Positions 32,136 to 40,762 of a stretch of 64,000 bases of DNA are shown in pieces. Positions within the stretch are counted from its first letter, which is position 1. Each line of letters starts with the position of its first letter. The stretch spans positions 7,378,001-7,442,000 of the forward strand of contig NZ_CP127295.1 of assembly GCF_030285665.1 (NCBI RefSeq), in the 5' to 3' direction. The translations under genes and the position numbers were made by a program. The notes under the pieces were generated by a model that was not told where the DNA came from, ran no database searches, and saw only the letters and a program-made list of their open reading frames with translations. The stretch comes from Amycolatopsis mongoliensis. Its GTDB lineage: Bacteria; Actinomycetota; Actinomycetes; Mycobacteriales; Pseudonocardiaceae.

Positions 32136-33260
32136 TCAGCTCTGCGTGCCGAGCCAGCGGTGCAGCGCCCACCACGACCGCACGGCGTCGAGGACGCGGC
32201 CGCCGCTGTTCTCCGCCAGGGCCAGCGGGGTCAGCTCGGCCAGCCGGTCGAGGCGGTAGCGGACCGTGTTGGGGTGCAGGTGCAGTGCTTCGGCCGTGGA
32301 GCGCAGGCGCTGGCCGTGGTCGAGGTAGGCCAGGGCCGTCCCCACCAGCTCGCGGTGGAACGGGTTCGCCGGGTCGAGCGAGCCGAGCAGGGCCGTGGTG
32401 AGCAGGCCGCCGAGCACCGGCTGCGCCGTCAGGGCGATCTCGCCCGCCAGCGCCGTCAGGTCGTGGTACCCGCTCCCGGCGAGGCGCGCCGCCGCCGTGC
32501 AGAGGCGGTGCACCTCCCGCAGCGCGGGCAAAGCGGCCGCGGGCGCGACGACCAGCAGGACGTCCCCGGCCAGCGCGACGCCCGCGGGTGACCGCGCCGC
32601 CAGGCCGGTGAGCCTGCCCTCGACCAGGCCGTAGACCCCGCCGTACTCGAGCAGCGCCTGCTCCAGCGTGCGTGCCCGCGCCGGGTCGCTGACGTCGGAC
32701 ACCACGCAGAAGTACCGGACGTCGGGATGCAGCCCCGCCCGCCGGAGCTCTTCGGGCGCGGGCGGGTGCCCGGCGAGCAGCAGGGTCCGCAGCAGCTGGG
32801 TCCGCGCGTCGCGCACCGTGCGGGAGAGCTGGAGCTCGGCCGCGTGGTAGCCCTTGACGATGTGGTGCTCCAGCGCGCCGGTGTAGCGGTCGGCGTCGAG
32901 GACCGTCTCGAGGATGACGTCGTCCGGCACGCCCGCGGCCCGGGCGCGTTCGACGGCGACGCGCGCGGCGTGCGTGCGGCCCGCCTGGACTCCGCGCAGG
33001 AGTTCGGTGAGCGGGACACCCTGCGCGGCGCGGTCGGCTCCCAGCGCCTCCGCGGTGGTGTAGTCCTCCCGGGCGGGGCCGTCGGGGCTCGCCGTCGCCC
33101 GCAGCGCGGCCGAGAGCAGGACCTGGATGTGCCGCCGGTTCTCGGCTTCCGGGAGCCGCGCGACCTCGGGCGACTCACTGCGCGCGACCTTCACCAGCTC
33201 GTCCAGGACGGCCTCGTCCGCGGCCAGGTCGTCGAGGATCCGCCGGAGCAGCGACGTCAC
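32136..33260 (-). CDS. PucR-family transcriptional regulator
   Basis: 374-residue PucR/CdaR-type regulator. The C-terminal PucR HTH is visible as STAEALHLHPNTVRYRLDRL near residues 325-344; the N-terminal part is a RsbT-co-antagonist-like domain (SLLRRILDDLAADEAVLDEL). GTG 33260 has GGAGGTG 4 bases upstream. Its target is unknown; the next gene is divergent (secreted propeller protein), so control of that gene is possible. Confidence 0.88.
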   Translation of the reverse strand: MTSLLRRILDDLAADEAVLDELVKVARSESPEVARLPEAENRRHIQVLLSAALRATASPDGPAREDYTTAEALGADRAAQGVPLTELLRGVQAGRTHAARVAVERARAAGVPDDVILETVLDADRYTGALEHHIVKGYHAAELQLSRTVRDARTQLLRTLLLAGHPPAPEELRRAGLHPDVRYFCVVSDVSDPARARTLEQALLEYGGVYGLVEGRLTGLAARSPAGVALAGDVLLVVAPAAALPALREVHRLCTAAARLAGSGYHDLTALAGEIALTAQPVLGGLLTTALLGSLDPANPFHRELVGTALAYLDHGQRLRSTAEALHLHPNTVRYRLDRLAELTPLALAENSGGRVLDAVRSWWALHRWLGTQS

Positions 33261-33431
33261 CGGCACCTCCCGGACCCGTTGTGGCACGGCCACAACCGGC
33301 CGCCCCCGACGTTGGGCGATCGGCCCTACCGGAGGAGCTCCCGGGGCCGGTTATCGTGGCATACCGGACAGTAACCCCTGTCCCGTGCAAAAACCACCGC
33401 CGCACCTCTTCAGCGTCGAAAGGTGTCTTCC

Positions 33432-34697
33432 GTGCGCACTTCCCCGAGCACCCGCCGACGGCGGTCGTACCTCTCGCGCCTGGCGTACCTGGCTTCCGGC
33501 GTCGCCCTGCTGACGACCGGCGCGGCGGTGCCGGCGACCGGCGCGCCCGCGGCCCTGCGGGAGGTGATGTTCGTCGGCAACAACTGGGAGGGGACGGCGG
33601 ACGTCATCGAGTCCCGTGGGTCGTTCGCGAAGATCGGGCGCGTGAACATCATCCCGGACAAGGACGATCGGCTCCGGGAGATCTACCTGAACCCGGTCAA
33701 GCTGGCGTTCTTCCTCGGCATCCGCAACGGGCCCGGCGAAGGGCACGACCAGTTCGTCGACGACATGTACACCACGCCCGACGGAGCGTCGGTGGTGGCG
33801 TCGCGGCCGAGCTTCGCGGACGTCGTCTCGATCAGCCTCGCCACCGGCCGGATCAACTGGCGCTTCCCGGTTTCGGGGTTCCGCGCCGACCACATGGCGG
33901 TCTCGCCGGACGGCCGCCGCGTCGCCGTGTCCGCCTCGACGTCGAACACCGTGCACGTGCTGGACATCGTCACCGGGCAGCAGGCCGGCTCGTTCGCCGC
34001 GGGGGACAAGCCGCACGAGAACGTGTTCACCGACGGTGGCCGGTACCTGTGGAACATGGCGATCGGCGAGGTCAACACCGACCTCGACGACCCCGGGTGG
34101 GACTTCACCAAGGGGGACCGGCACATCACGGTCGTCGACGCGTCGACCTTCCGCCAGGTCAAGGTGATCGACATGCGTGACCGGCTCGACGCCTTCGGGC
34201 GCCGGGACCTCTCGGACGCGGTGCGGCCGGTCGCGTTCACCCCGGACGAGTCGAAGCTGTACTTCCAGGTGTCGTTCTTCAACGGCTTCCTGGAGTACGA
34301 CGTCGCGAGCGACCGGATCACGCGGGTCAAGGAGCTGCCGAAGAACCCGGCCACGAGCGACGACCGCACCACGTTCGTCAACGACTCCCGCCACCACGGC
34401 ATGTCGATGAACCCGGCGGGGACCAAGCTCTGCATCGCCGGCACGATGGACGACTACGCCACGGTCGTCGACCGCGCGACCCTGCAGCAGGGCACGCTGG
34501 TGCCCGCGGTGAAGCCGTACTGGGCGACGGTGAGCGGCGACGGCAGCGCGTGCGTGATCTCCGAGGCCGGCGCGGACCAGGTCACGGCGATCGACTTCGC
34601 GACCGGGCGGAAGCTCCTCTCGGTACCGGTCGGCGACCACCCGCAGCGGGTGCGGATCGGCCACGTGCCCGAAGGCTGGACCGGCCCCGCGAACTGA
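33432..34697 (+). CDS. Secreted beta-propeller (YncE-like) protein
   Basis: 421-residue exported protein. The N-terminus has an RRRRSY positive patch, then LAYLASGVALLTTGAAVPA and a likely signal-peptidase site after ATGA-PA near residue 38. The mature part has YncE/quinoprotein-amine-dehydrogenase-like repeats (HMAVSPDGRRVAVSASTSN, VRPVAFTPDESKLYFQVS, GMSMNPAGTKLCIAG). GTG 33432 is chosen because AAAGG lies 8 bases before it; GTG 33423 is also in frame. Role unknown. Confidence 0.85.
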   Translation: MRTSPSTRRRRSYLSRLAYLASGVALLTTGAAVPATGAPAALREVMFVGNNWEGTADVIESRGSFAKIGRVNIIPDKDDRLREIYLNPVKLAFFLGIRNGPGEGHDQFVDDMYTTPDGASVVASRPSFADVVSISLATGRINWRFPVSGFRADHMAVSPDGRRVAVSASTSNTVHVLDIVTGQQAGSFAAGDKPHENVFTDGGRYLWNMAIGEVNTDLDDPGWDFTKGDRHITVVDASTFRQVKVIDMRDRLDAFGRRDLSDAVRPVAFTPDESKLYFQVSFFNGFLEYDVASDRITRVKELPKNPATSDDRTTFVNDSRHHGMSMNPAGTKLCIAGTMDDYATVVDRATLQQGTLVPAVKPYWATVSGDGSACVISEAGADQVTAIDFATGRKLLSVPVGDHPQRVRIGHVPEGWTGPAN

Positions 34698-34703
34698 CCC
34701 GGG

Positions 34704-35129
34704 TCAGGACGTTTCGAAGGCGATCGTCAGCCACCCGCGGACCTCGTCGTCCACATCGGACACTTCGCGCAGCTTCAGCTGGTGTCCGACGCGGGGTCCG
34801 CTCGCCCACCGCGCCGGGGCGATCCGGGCTGTTTCGATCGGGCGCGGCAGGAACAGGTACACGAGGACGTCCCTCGAACGCGGCCGCAGCTCGGCGAGCT
34901 TCCGGTCCCGCTTGAGGAACACCCCGACCTTGACGGCGTCCTCGTGGACGTCGCCGAGGGTCCGCAGGTGCCCGAGGACGGCGTCGTAGATCGCGCGGAA
35001 CCGCGGGTCGCGGCCGGCGAACGTCTCGTCGACCGTGCAGCCGGGGACGCACGTGTGGCCCTGGCCGGTGCGCGCGAACTCGCGGTCGCAGCGCGGGCAC
35101 GTCCAGCGGGTCGGCATGCCGTCCAGCAT
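34704..35129 (-). CDS. DUF5655-type protein with N-terminal zinc site
   Basis: 141-residue protein. The N-terminal CPRCDREFARTGQGHTC contains a CxxC and a His/Cys pair for one zinc; the rest (RAIYDAVLGHLRTLG, KRDRKLAELRPR) matches the DUF5655 domain. ATG 35129 or 35117 is the start. It ends 6 bases before the secreted-protein stop (convergent), and its start lies 5 bases after the MarR stop. Confidence 0.82.
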   Translation of the reverse strand: MLDGMPTRWTCPRCDREFARTGQGHTCVPGCTVDETFAGRDPRFRAIYDAVLGHLRTLGDVHEDAVKVGVFLKRDRKLAELRPRSRDVLVYLFLPRPIETARIAPARWASGPRVGHQLKLREVSDVDDEVRGWLTIAFETS

Positions 35130-35134
35130 GGCAC

Positions 35135-35611
35135 TCACAGCGGGGCCGGGCCGAGCGCCGGGATGGTGGCGGCCGCGTTCACCAGCCGCCGTGCGGCCGC
35201 GGCCGTGGCCTTGCGCTGGGCGGGCGGCAGCCGGTCCAGCAGCGCGCCCAGCGCCGCGTGCCGCCGGTCGAGGATCCGCGCCACCAGGTCGTGGCCGGCC
35301 GCGGTGACCTCCAGGGTCACCACGCTCCGGTTGCGCGGGTCGCGGCCGCGGGCCACGTAGCCGAGTGCCTCCAGCCGGTCGGCCAGCCGCGTCACCGACG
35401 AGGCGTTGACGTCCATCGCGGCCGCCAGGCGCGAGCTCGGCACCCGGCCGAGGCGGTCGAGGATGAGCAGCAGGCGAGTCTGCGGGAAGGTCACCTCGGG
35501 CGGCGCCGCGTGCGCGCACTCCCACGCGATCCCGACCAGGACCAGGGTGAGGCCGTCCAGGGCCACCACGTCCGGGTCGGCGCCCGGGGCCGCGTCTTCA
35601 AGGGTTTGCAT
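35135..35611 (-). CDS. MarR-family transcriptional regulator
   Basis: 158-residue MarR winged-helix protein: SSRLAAAMDVNASSVTRLAD near residues 65-85 and the wing VARGRDPRNRSVVTLEVT near 95-112. ATG 35611 is the family-like start (MQTLEDAAPGAD). A CTTGCCaacGGCAAG repeat lies 10 bases upstream of the start and is probably its own operator. The DUF5655 gene is downstream in the same operon. Confidence 0.88.
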   Translation of the reverse strand: MQTLEDAAPGADPDVVALDGLTLVLVGIAWECAHAAPPEVTFPQTRLLLILDRLGRVPSSRLAAAMDVNASSVTRLADRLEALGYVARGRDPRNRSVVTLEVTAAGHDLVARILDRRHAALGALLDRLPPAQRKATAAAARRLVNAAATIPALGPAPL

Positions 35612-35620
35612 GAAGCAATA

Positions 35621-35635
35621 CTTGCCAACGGCAAG
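35621..35635. promoter_or_regulatory. MarR operator candidate
   Basis: Inverted repeat CTTGCC-AAC-GGCAAG immediately upstream of the MarR start. Perfect 6-bp arms. Confidence 0.6.
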
Positions 35636-35837
35636 AGCATCGGTCAAGATGGGTGACCCCGGCACTCGCCCGGGACGTCCGGCCGGGTTCGGCCGACCCT
35701 TCTGGTGTGTCCACAAGGGACTTTTCTGTGCCCGAAAACTGTTGGCTCACAAGAGAAATAATCCCAATCTGCTTGAACCCCTTCGCGACGGCGGCCGTAG
35801 TACCCCGTGCAGGCACTTGTCGCCAGAAGGAGGAACG

Positions 35838-36548
35838 ATGCCGGATCACCGTGGCATGACGGCCAAGGCCAAGGTTCGGACCGTGCTGGTCGTCGTGGCC
35901 ACTCTCGCCGTGGTCGCCGTGGGCTCGGTCATGGTGCTGAAACCCGGCGCCCAGGCCGCACCCGGGTCGACGCAGGCGCAGGTCCCGGCGTACGGGCACG
36001 ACATGGCGGGCATGCAGATGGGCTCCGTGGCGGCCGCCGCGGCCGGGGCCGGCGTGGCGGCCGCCGGGCCGGTCACCGAGCTCGACAAGACGTTCCTGGT
36101 CAAGGTGCGCCAGGCCGGGCTGTGGGAGATGCCCGCGGGCACCCTCGCGCAGACGCACGCCACCAGCGACGCCGTGAGGCGCGCCGGGCTGCACCTGCTG
36201 GACGGGCACTCGCACCTCGACCAGCTCGTCCGCGAGGACGCGAAGATGCTCGGCGTGCCGCTGCCCGACCAGGCCAGCGCCGAACAGCAGGGCTGGGTCC
36301 GCCAGCTCACCGCCGCACAGGGGCTCGCGTTCGACAAGCTGTTCGTGAACCTGCTCCGCGCGTCGCACGGCAAGATCTTCGCGACCATCGCCGAGGTCCG
36401 CGCCGGCACCCAGAACGACGTCATCCGGCGCCACGCGACGCAGGCGAACCAGACGGTCCTCGACCACATGAACGTCCTGGAGGACACCGGCCTGGTCGAC
36501 CCGCAGACCATCGCCGACGTCGCCGCGGCCGTCAACCCGCCGAAGTGA
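35838..36548 (+). CDS. DUF4142 secreted/anchored protein
   Basis: 236-residue exported protein. A signal anchor TVLVVVATLAVVAVGSVMV spans about residues 15-33. The mature part is a DUF4142 ferritin-like four-helix domain (TELDKTFLVKVRQAGLWEM, HLLDGHSHLDQLV). ATG 35838 has AAGGAGG 6 bases upstream. Role unknown. The 226-bp gap before it contains an AT-richer stretch but no promoter I can assign with confidence. Confidence 0.85.
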   Translation: MPDHRGMTAKAKVRTVLVVVATLAVVAVGSVMVLKPGAQAAPGSTQAQVPAYGHDMAGMQMGSVAAAAAGAGVAAAGPVTELDKTFLVKVRQAGLWEMPAGTLAQTHATSDAVRRAGLHLLDGHSHLDQLVREDAKMLGVPLPDQASAEQQGWVRQLTAAQGLAFDKLFVNLLRASHGKIFATIAEVRAGTQNDVIRRHATQANQTVLDHMNVLEDTGLVDPQTIADVAAAVNPPK

Positions 36549-36579
36549 CCCCCGCCGGGGAGTGCCGGCGGCTGGTTCG

Positions 36580-36638
36580 GGTGCAGTGAATGACTCATTC
36601 CTGGCGCCGGACGACAGGAATGAGTCATTCACTGCACC
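36580..36638. repeat. Gene-end palindrome, 24-bp perfect arms
   Basis: Arms 36580-36603 and 36615-36638 are perfectly complementary, 11-base loop, containing TGAATGACTCATTC. It lies between convergent DUF4142 and TetR genes, and the TetR stop (36631-36629) is inside the right arm. Confidence 0.88.
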
Positions 36639-37213
36639 GGAGGTGAGCTTGAGCCTCCCGAAAGGTAGCGCTGCACCGTCGGGCCGACCTCGGCGACGAC
36701 CTCCGCCGGGGTCAGCGCGACCACCGGTGGCAGGCGCAGGACGTACCGCGTCAGCGCCAGGCCGAGCAGCTGGCTCACCACCAGCCCCGCGCGGCGCGGG
36801 GCGTCGGCCGGGTCGCCGAACCGCAGGACCGCGGGGGTGACCTGGCGGGCGAACACCTGCCGCATCTTCTCGACCACGGCGTCGTCGGCGACCGCCGACC
36901 GCAGCAGCGTAAGCAGGATCTCGTCGGTCGGCGGCCGCTCCCACAGCACCAGGAACTGCCGGGTCAGCAGCTCGCCGACGGTGCCGGGGTCGGCCGCGGC
37001 CAGGTCCGGCAGGTCCAGCTCGACGTCCACGGCCGCCGCGAACAGGCCGTCCTTGCTGCCGTAGTAGCGCATCACCATCGACGGGTCGATGTCCGCGTCG
37101 GCGGCGATCGAGCGGATCGTCGCGCGGCGGAAGCCGTCGGCGGCGAACCGGCGGCGCGCGGCTTCCAGGATGGTCGCCCGGGTGGCGTCGGATCGGCGCG
37201 GTGCCTCAGTCAT
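36629..37213 (-). CDS. TetR-family regulator of the FAD monooxygenase gene
   Basis: 194-residue TetR protein with HTH TIRSIAADADIDPSMVMRYY near residues 33-52 and a TetR_C_17-like ligand domain. The ATG (37213) overlaps the left arm of a 32-bp operator, so autorepression is likely. It is divergent from the FAD monooxygenase gene. Its stop is within the gene-end palindrome. Confidence 0.9.
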   Translation of the reverse strand: MTEAPRRSDATRATILEAARRRFAADGFRRATIRSIAADADIDPSMVMRYYGSKDGLFAAAVDVELDLPDLAAADPGTVGELLTRQFLVLWERPPTDEILLTLLRSAVADDAVVEKMRQVFARQVTPAVLRFGDPADAPRRAGLVVSQLLGLALTRYVLRLPPVVALTPAEVVAEVGPTVQRYLSGGSSSPPVQ

Positions 37214-37244
37214 GTCAACAAGTGTAGGCCAACACTTGTTGACA
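37213..37244. promoter_or_regulatory. TetR operator, 13-bp arms
   Basis: TGTCAACAAGTGT (37213-37225) and its exact complement ACACTTGTTGACA (37232-37244), 6-base centre. Overlaps the TetR start codon. Confidence 0.8.
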
Positions 37245-37271
37245 AGCCAGTCTCGGCGTGCCTACCGTGGA

Positions 37272-37289
37272 TGCCAACAGTTGTTGGCA
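37272..37289. promoter_or_regulatory. Second TetR operator, 8-bp arms
   Basis: TGCCAACA and TGTTGGCA around GT. Shares the CAACA/TGTTG half-site with the first operator and lies 17 bases before the monooxygenase start. Confidence 0.7.
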
Positions 37290-37306
37290 AACTCGGAGGT
37301 GCCGTC

Positions 37307-38461
37307 ATGTCCCTGCCCACCCGTACCGACGTGCTGATCGTCGGAGCCGGCCCCGCGGGCTTGGCCACCGCGATCGTGCTGGCCGAGGCCGGCGTCGACT
37401 TCGTGCTGCTCGACCGCCAGGCCGAGGGCGCGAACACGTCCCGGGCCTGCGTGGTGCACGCCCGGACCCTGGAGGTGCTGGCCGAGCTCGGCGTCACCGG
37501 GCGGCTGACGGAGCTGGGCGTCGTCGTCCCGACGTTCACCGTCCGCGACGGCGCCACGGTGCTCGCGCACGTGCCCTTCGGCGGGCTGCCCACCGCCTAC
37601 CCGTACACGCTCATGGTGCCCCAGGACCGGACCGAAGCCGTGCTGCTGGCGCGCCTGCGCGAGGCGGGCGGCGACGTGCACCGCCCGTACGAGGTCACCA
37701 CCGTCGCCGGCGACGACACCGGGGTCACGGTCACGACGACCGGCGGCACCGTGCGCGCGAAGTACGTGATCGGCGCCGACGGCATGCACAGCGTCGTGCG
37801 CGAACAGGCCGGCATCGGGTTCACCGGCGCGACCTACGCCGAGTCGTTCGTGCTGGCCGACGTCCGGATGAGCTGGCCGCTGGACCGCGAAGAGGTCAGC
37901 CTGCACCTGTCGCCGGAGGGCGTGACGGTGGTGGCGCCGCTGCCCGGCGGCGACGACCACTACCGCCTGGTCGCGACGGTCGCCGAGGCCCCCGAGCACC
38001 CCGGCATCGCCGACATCCAGTCCATCGTGGACGCGCGGGGTCCGGAGGGGGCGCGGTCGCGGGTGACCGAGGTCGTGTGGAGCTCGCGGTTCCGGGTGCA
38101 CCACCGGGTGGCCGACCACTACCGCGCGGGCCGGATCCTCCTGGCCGGCGACGCCGCCCACGTGCACAGCCCGGCCGGCGGCCAGGGCATGAACACCGGC
38201 ATCCAGGACGCGGTCGCGCTCGGCCGCCTGCTGGCCCGGGTGGCCGCCGGCGAGCCGGACGCGCTGCTGGACACCTACGAGACGACCCGCCGCCCGGTGG
38301 CGACCGCCGTGGTGGCCTTCACCGACCGGATGACGCGGATGGCGACGCTGCGGCCCCGCCCGGCGCGGCTGCTGCGGAACACGGTGCTGAAGACCGTGTT
38401 CTCGCTGCCGCAGGCACGCGAGAAGCTGGCCTACCAGCTGGCCGAACTCGCCGCCCGCTGA
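37307..38461 (+). CDS. FAD-dependent monooxygenase (PHBH/UbiH fold)
   Basis: 384-residue aromatic-hydroxylase-type flavoprotein: GxGxxG in DVLIVGAGPAGLATAIVLAE near residues 8-27, the DG motif YVIGADGMHSVVREQAG near 160 and the GD motif [19 protein letters not shown] near 280-298. It hydroxylates an unknown substrate with NAD(P)H and O2. ATG 37307 has CGGAGG 8 bases upstream. It is probably repressed by the divergent TetR protein. Confidence 0.9.
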   Translation: MSLPTRTDVLIVGAGPAGLATAIVLAEAGVDFVLLDRQAEGANTSRACVVHARTLEVLAELGVTGRLTELGVVVPTFTVRDGATVLAHVPFGGLPTAYPYTLMVPQDRTEAVLLARLREAGGDVHRPYEVTTVAGDDTGVTVTTTGGTVRAKYVIGADGMHSVVREQAGIGFTGATYAESFVLADVRMSWPLDREEVSLHLSPEGVTVVAPLPGGDDHYRLVATVAEAPEHPGIADIQSIVDARGPEGARSRVTEVVWSSRFRVHHRVADHYRAGRILLAGDAAHVHSPAGGQGMNTGIQDAVALGRLLARVAAGEPDALLDTYETTRRPVATAVVAFTDRMTRMATLRPRPARLLRNTVLKTVFSLPQAREKLAYQLAELAAR

Positions 38462-38465
38462 CGAG

Positions 38466-38511
38466 GTCGTGAGTGGGAAACAGGGTTAGAACACTGTTTC
38501 CCACTCACGAC
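38466..38511. repeat. Gene-end palindrome, GTGAGTG type
   Basis: 18-bp arms (GTCGTGAGTGGGAAACAG and complement), loop GGTTAGAACA. Between convergent monooxygenase and bEBP genes; the bEBP stop TAA (38488-38486) is in the loop. Confidence 0.85.
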
Positions 38512-40321
38512 GGGGTGAGCGGGTGGGCGGCACGATGCCGTACTCGTGGATCTTGCGGTAGATCGTCGCCCGGGAGATGCCCAGCAGCTTCGCCGCCCGG
38601 ACCTTGTTGCCGTCGGCGTCCTCCAGGCACCGCACGATGGCGTCCCGCTCGATCGACTCGAACCGGTTCAGCGGCCGCCGCGCGACGGTGTGGAACTCGG
38701 CCGGGAGGTCGCCCGGGCGGATGGTCCCCGCCCGGCGGCGCTGGGCCACCTGCCGCAGCACCCGGTAGAGCTGGCCGGTGTTGCCCGGCCACTCGGCCCG
38801 CATCAGCAGGTGCAGCGCCGCCGCGGAACAGGTGAGCCTGCCGCCGTAGCCGAGCTTGCTCAGCACCAGCGGGACCAGCTCCGCCAGGTCCTCGACGTGG
38901 TGGCGCAGCGGCGGCACCCGGACCGTCCGCGGGAACGACTTCAGCAGCTCGGCCAGCGCCGGGTTCGTCTCGGCCTCCGGCGCCAGCGTGACCACGACCC
39001 ACGGCGCGTCGGCCCGCTCGCGCAGCTCCCGCAACGTCGCCGCCAGCGCGTTCGCCGCCGGCGCAGTCAGCCGGTCGGCGTGGCGGATCACCAGCGTGCG
39101 GATCGGGGCGTCGGCGTGCTCGCGCAGCAGTTCGGCCACCCAGTCCGTGCCGGTCGTCGCGGCCGCGTCGACGGTCAGCAGCCGGGCGGCCGGGTGGTGC
39201 CGCTGGTGCAGGCCCTTCGCCAGAGTCACCTTGCCGGTCCCCGCCTCGCCCTCCAGCGCGACCCACTCGCCGTGCTGGTGGCCGGTGTCGAGCTCGTGCC
39301 CGCAGCGCAGCCAAAGCGGGGCCGAGCCGACCACGCCCGGCAGGTACATCGGCAGCATCGGCGTCGACGGTACCGCCAGGGTTTCGTCCGCCTCGATCAG
39401 CTTCACCGACAGCACGCCACCCGCCGTGTCGGTCGCGCGCTGACCCGGGACGCGACGGCAGAACACGCGCACGCGCAGGCCGCTGGACAGCGCGAGCGTC
39501 GCCGACGTCCGCCGCCCGTCGGCCAGCGCTTCGGTGGCGTGGCTCAGCAGCACCGACTGGTCGGCCGGGTCGAGCAGCTGCCGCGCCCGGTCGTTCATCA
39601 TCACGATGTCGTCGTTGAACGCCAGCACGATGCCGGTCCACCGGCGGCAGGTCTGCAGGTACGCCTGGAAGAGGATCATCTCCCGCAGGTCGCTGTGGCG
39701 CAGCAGTGCCTGCCGGATCTGCTCGGCCGTCGAGCGGGCCAATGCGATGAGCAGCCCGCCGGCGTCCTTGTACCAGCAGGTGAGGTCGACGGCGCCGATC
39801 TTCTTGCCGGAGATCGGGTGGTGGATCGGCACGCCCGCGCAGGCCAGGTTCTCCAGGTGCTCGGCGTAGTGCTCGTGGCCGAACACGGTGGTCGCGCGGC
39901 CGTCCTCGAGCGCGGTGCCGATGCCGTTGGTCCCGACGGACTGCTCGCCGTAGCTGAAGCCGGGGACGAGCTCGACGCGTTCGAGGTGCCGCTTCAGGTC
40001 CGCGTCGCCGGTCCGCTGGGTGAGCACGACGCCGTTCGGGTCGGTGAGGATGAGGCTGATCGGCTGGCCGTCGAACTGCTCGCCCAGCTTGTCGAGCACC
40101 GGTTCGGCGCCGCGCATCAGCGGGATGTCGAGGTTCTGGTCGCCGAGGAAGAGCGGGTCGATCCGGTCGGCCTGGACCTGGAACTCCCGGGATCGCCGCC
40201 ACGACGCGAGGATGGTCTGCCGGACGATCCCGGGCGGGACCGGTTCGGCGGTCAGGAAGCGCACCCGGGTCCGGGCGAGCTCGTCGTCCGCGAGCAGGGT
40301 TCCGGGCGCCATCTCGTCCAC
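38486..40321 (-). CDS. mimR: bEBP/AcoR-like activator of the mim operon
   Basis: 611-residue regulator of the AcoR/MimR group: N-terminal GAF-type sensor (about residues 65-200), an AAA+-derived centre and a C-terminal Fis HTH (NKVRAAKLLGISRATIYRKI near 580-600). The centre keeps a Walker A-like GEAGTGKVTLAKG (near 375) but has TLVIRHADRL in place of Walker B, and the GAFTGA sigma-54 contact motif is absent. It probably works with ordinary sigma-70-type polymerase. GTG 40321 has GGAGG 6 bases upstream. It is divergent from the small gene and mimA; two GTCTCA inverted repeats are likely targets. Confidence 0.85.
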   Translation of the reverse strand: MDEMAPGTLLADDELARTRVRFLTAEPVPPGIVRQTILASWRRSREFQVQADRIDPLFLGDQNLDIPLMRGAEPVLDKLGEQFDGQPISLILTDPNGVVLTQRTGDADLKRHLERVELVPGFSYGEQSVGTNGIGTALEDGRATTVFGHEHYAEHLENLACAGVPIHHPISGKKIGAVDLTCWYKDAGGLLIALARSTAEQIRQALLRHSDLREMILFQAYLQTCRRWTGIVLAFNDDIVMMNDRARQLLDPADQSVLLSHATEALADGRRTSATLALSSGLRVRVFCRRVPGQRATDTAGGVLSVKLIEADETLAVPSTPMLPMYLPGVVGSAPLWLRCGHELDTGHQHGEWVALEGEAGTGKVTLAKGLHQRHHPAARLLTVDAAATTGTDWVAELLREHADAPIRTLVIRHADRLTAPAANALAATLRELRERADAPWVVVTLAPEAETNPALAELLKSFPRTVRVPPLRHHVEDLAELVPLVLSKLGYGGRLTCSAAALHLLMRAEWPGNTGQLYRVLRQVAQRRRAGTIRPGDLPAEFHTVARRPLNRFESIERDAIVRCLEDADGNKVRAAKLLGISRATIYRKIHEYGIVPPTRSPRREWETVF

Positions 40322-40409
40322 GTGACCTCCAGCTTCCCGCGGCCCACGTGGGTGCGGGCACACCCGTTGTGCCGCCCGCCCAGCCTAGATCCGGCGCGCG
40401 CCGCGCGGT

Positions 40410-40424
40410 GTCTCAAATTGAGAC
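40410..40424. promoter_or_regulatory. Candidate MimR site 1
   Basis: GTCTCAAATTGAGAC, a perfect inverted repeat with 7-bp arms about a central A, 64 bases upstream of the small gene and 89 bases from the MimR start. Confidence 0.75.
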
Positions 40425-40487
40425 GCCCGGGCCGCGCGGGCGACGGTCGGATGGCAGGGAAGAGACCGCTGACCAGGAGGAGAACCC

Positions 40488-40736
40488 ATGGCTGCCGAGG
40501 GTGCGGAGACGTACAACCCGTGGACGATCGTCAATCTGGTTTTCACGCATCTGGCCGAACAGGGGTTGCACCCGGTGTTCGGCGGGGAGGGCCACCCCGG
40601 CGATCCCGCCGCCGCGCTGCTGCGCGCGCTCGGCATCGTGCCGACGGTCGAGGGGGACGCGCGCGTGCGGACGAGCGTCCACAGCGAGCTCGCCGAACTG
40701 CGGGCGCGGGTGCTCGGCGCGGACGAAACGTCCTGA
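40488..40736 (+). CDS. Small uncharacterised protein of the mim locus (82 aa)
   Basis: 82-residue soluble protein of no family I recognise: MAAEGAETYNPWTIVNLVF, then HLAEQGLHPVFGGEGHPGD and a C-terminal acidic helix (VHSELAELRARVLG). ATG 40488 has CAGGAGGAG 7 bases upstream, a strong RBS. It lies between the two GTCTCA repeats, 144 bp before mimA, and is therefore probably expressed with the operon. It could be a regulator partner, a metal or coupling accessory, or unrelated. Confidence 0.8.
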   Translation: MAAEGAETYNPWTIVNLVFTHLAEQGLHPVFGGEGHPGDPAAALLRALGIVPTVEGDARVRTSVHSELAELRARVLGADETS

Positions 40737-40747
40737 GCAGCGGTTCT

Positions 40748-40762
40748 GTCTCAGATTGAGAC
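40748..40762. promoter_or_regulatory. Candidate MimR site 2
   Basis: GTCTCAGATTGAGAC, one mismatch from a perfect repeat (G:T), 118 bases upstream of mimA. Same orientation-free site as 40410-40424. Confidence 0.75.
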
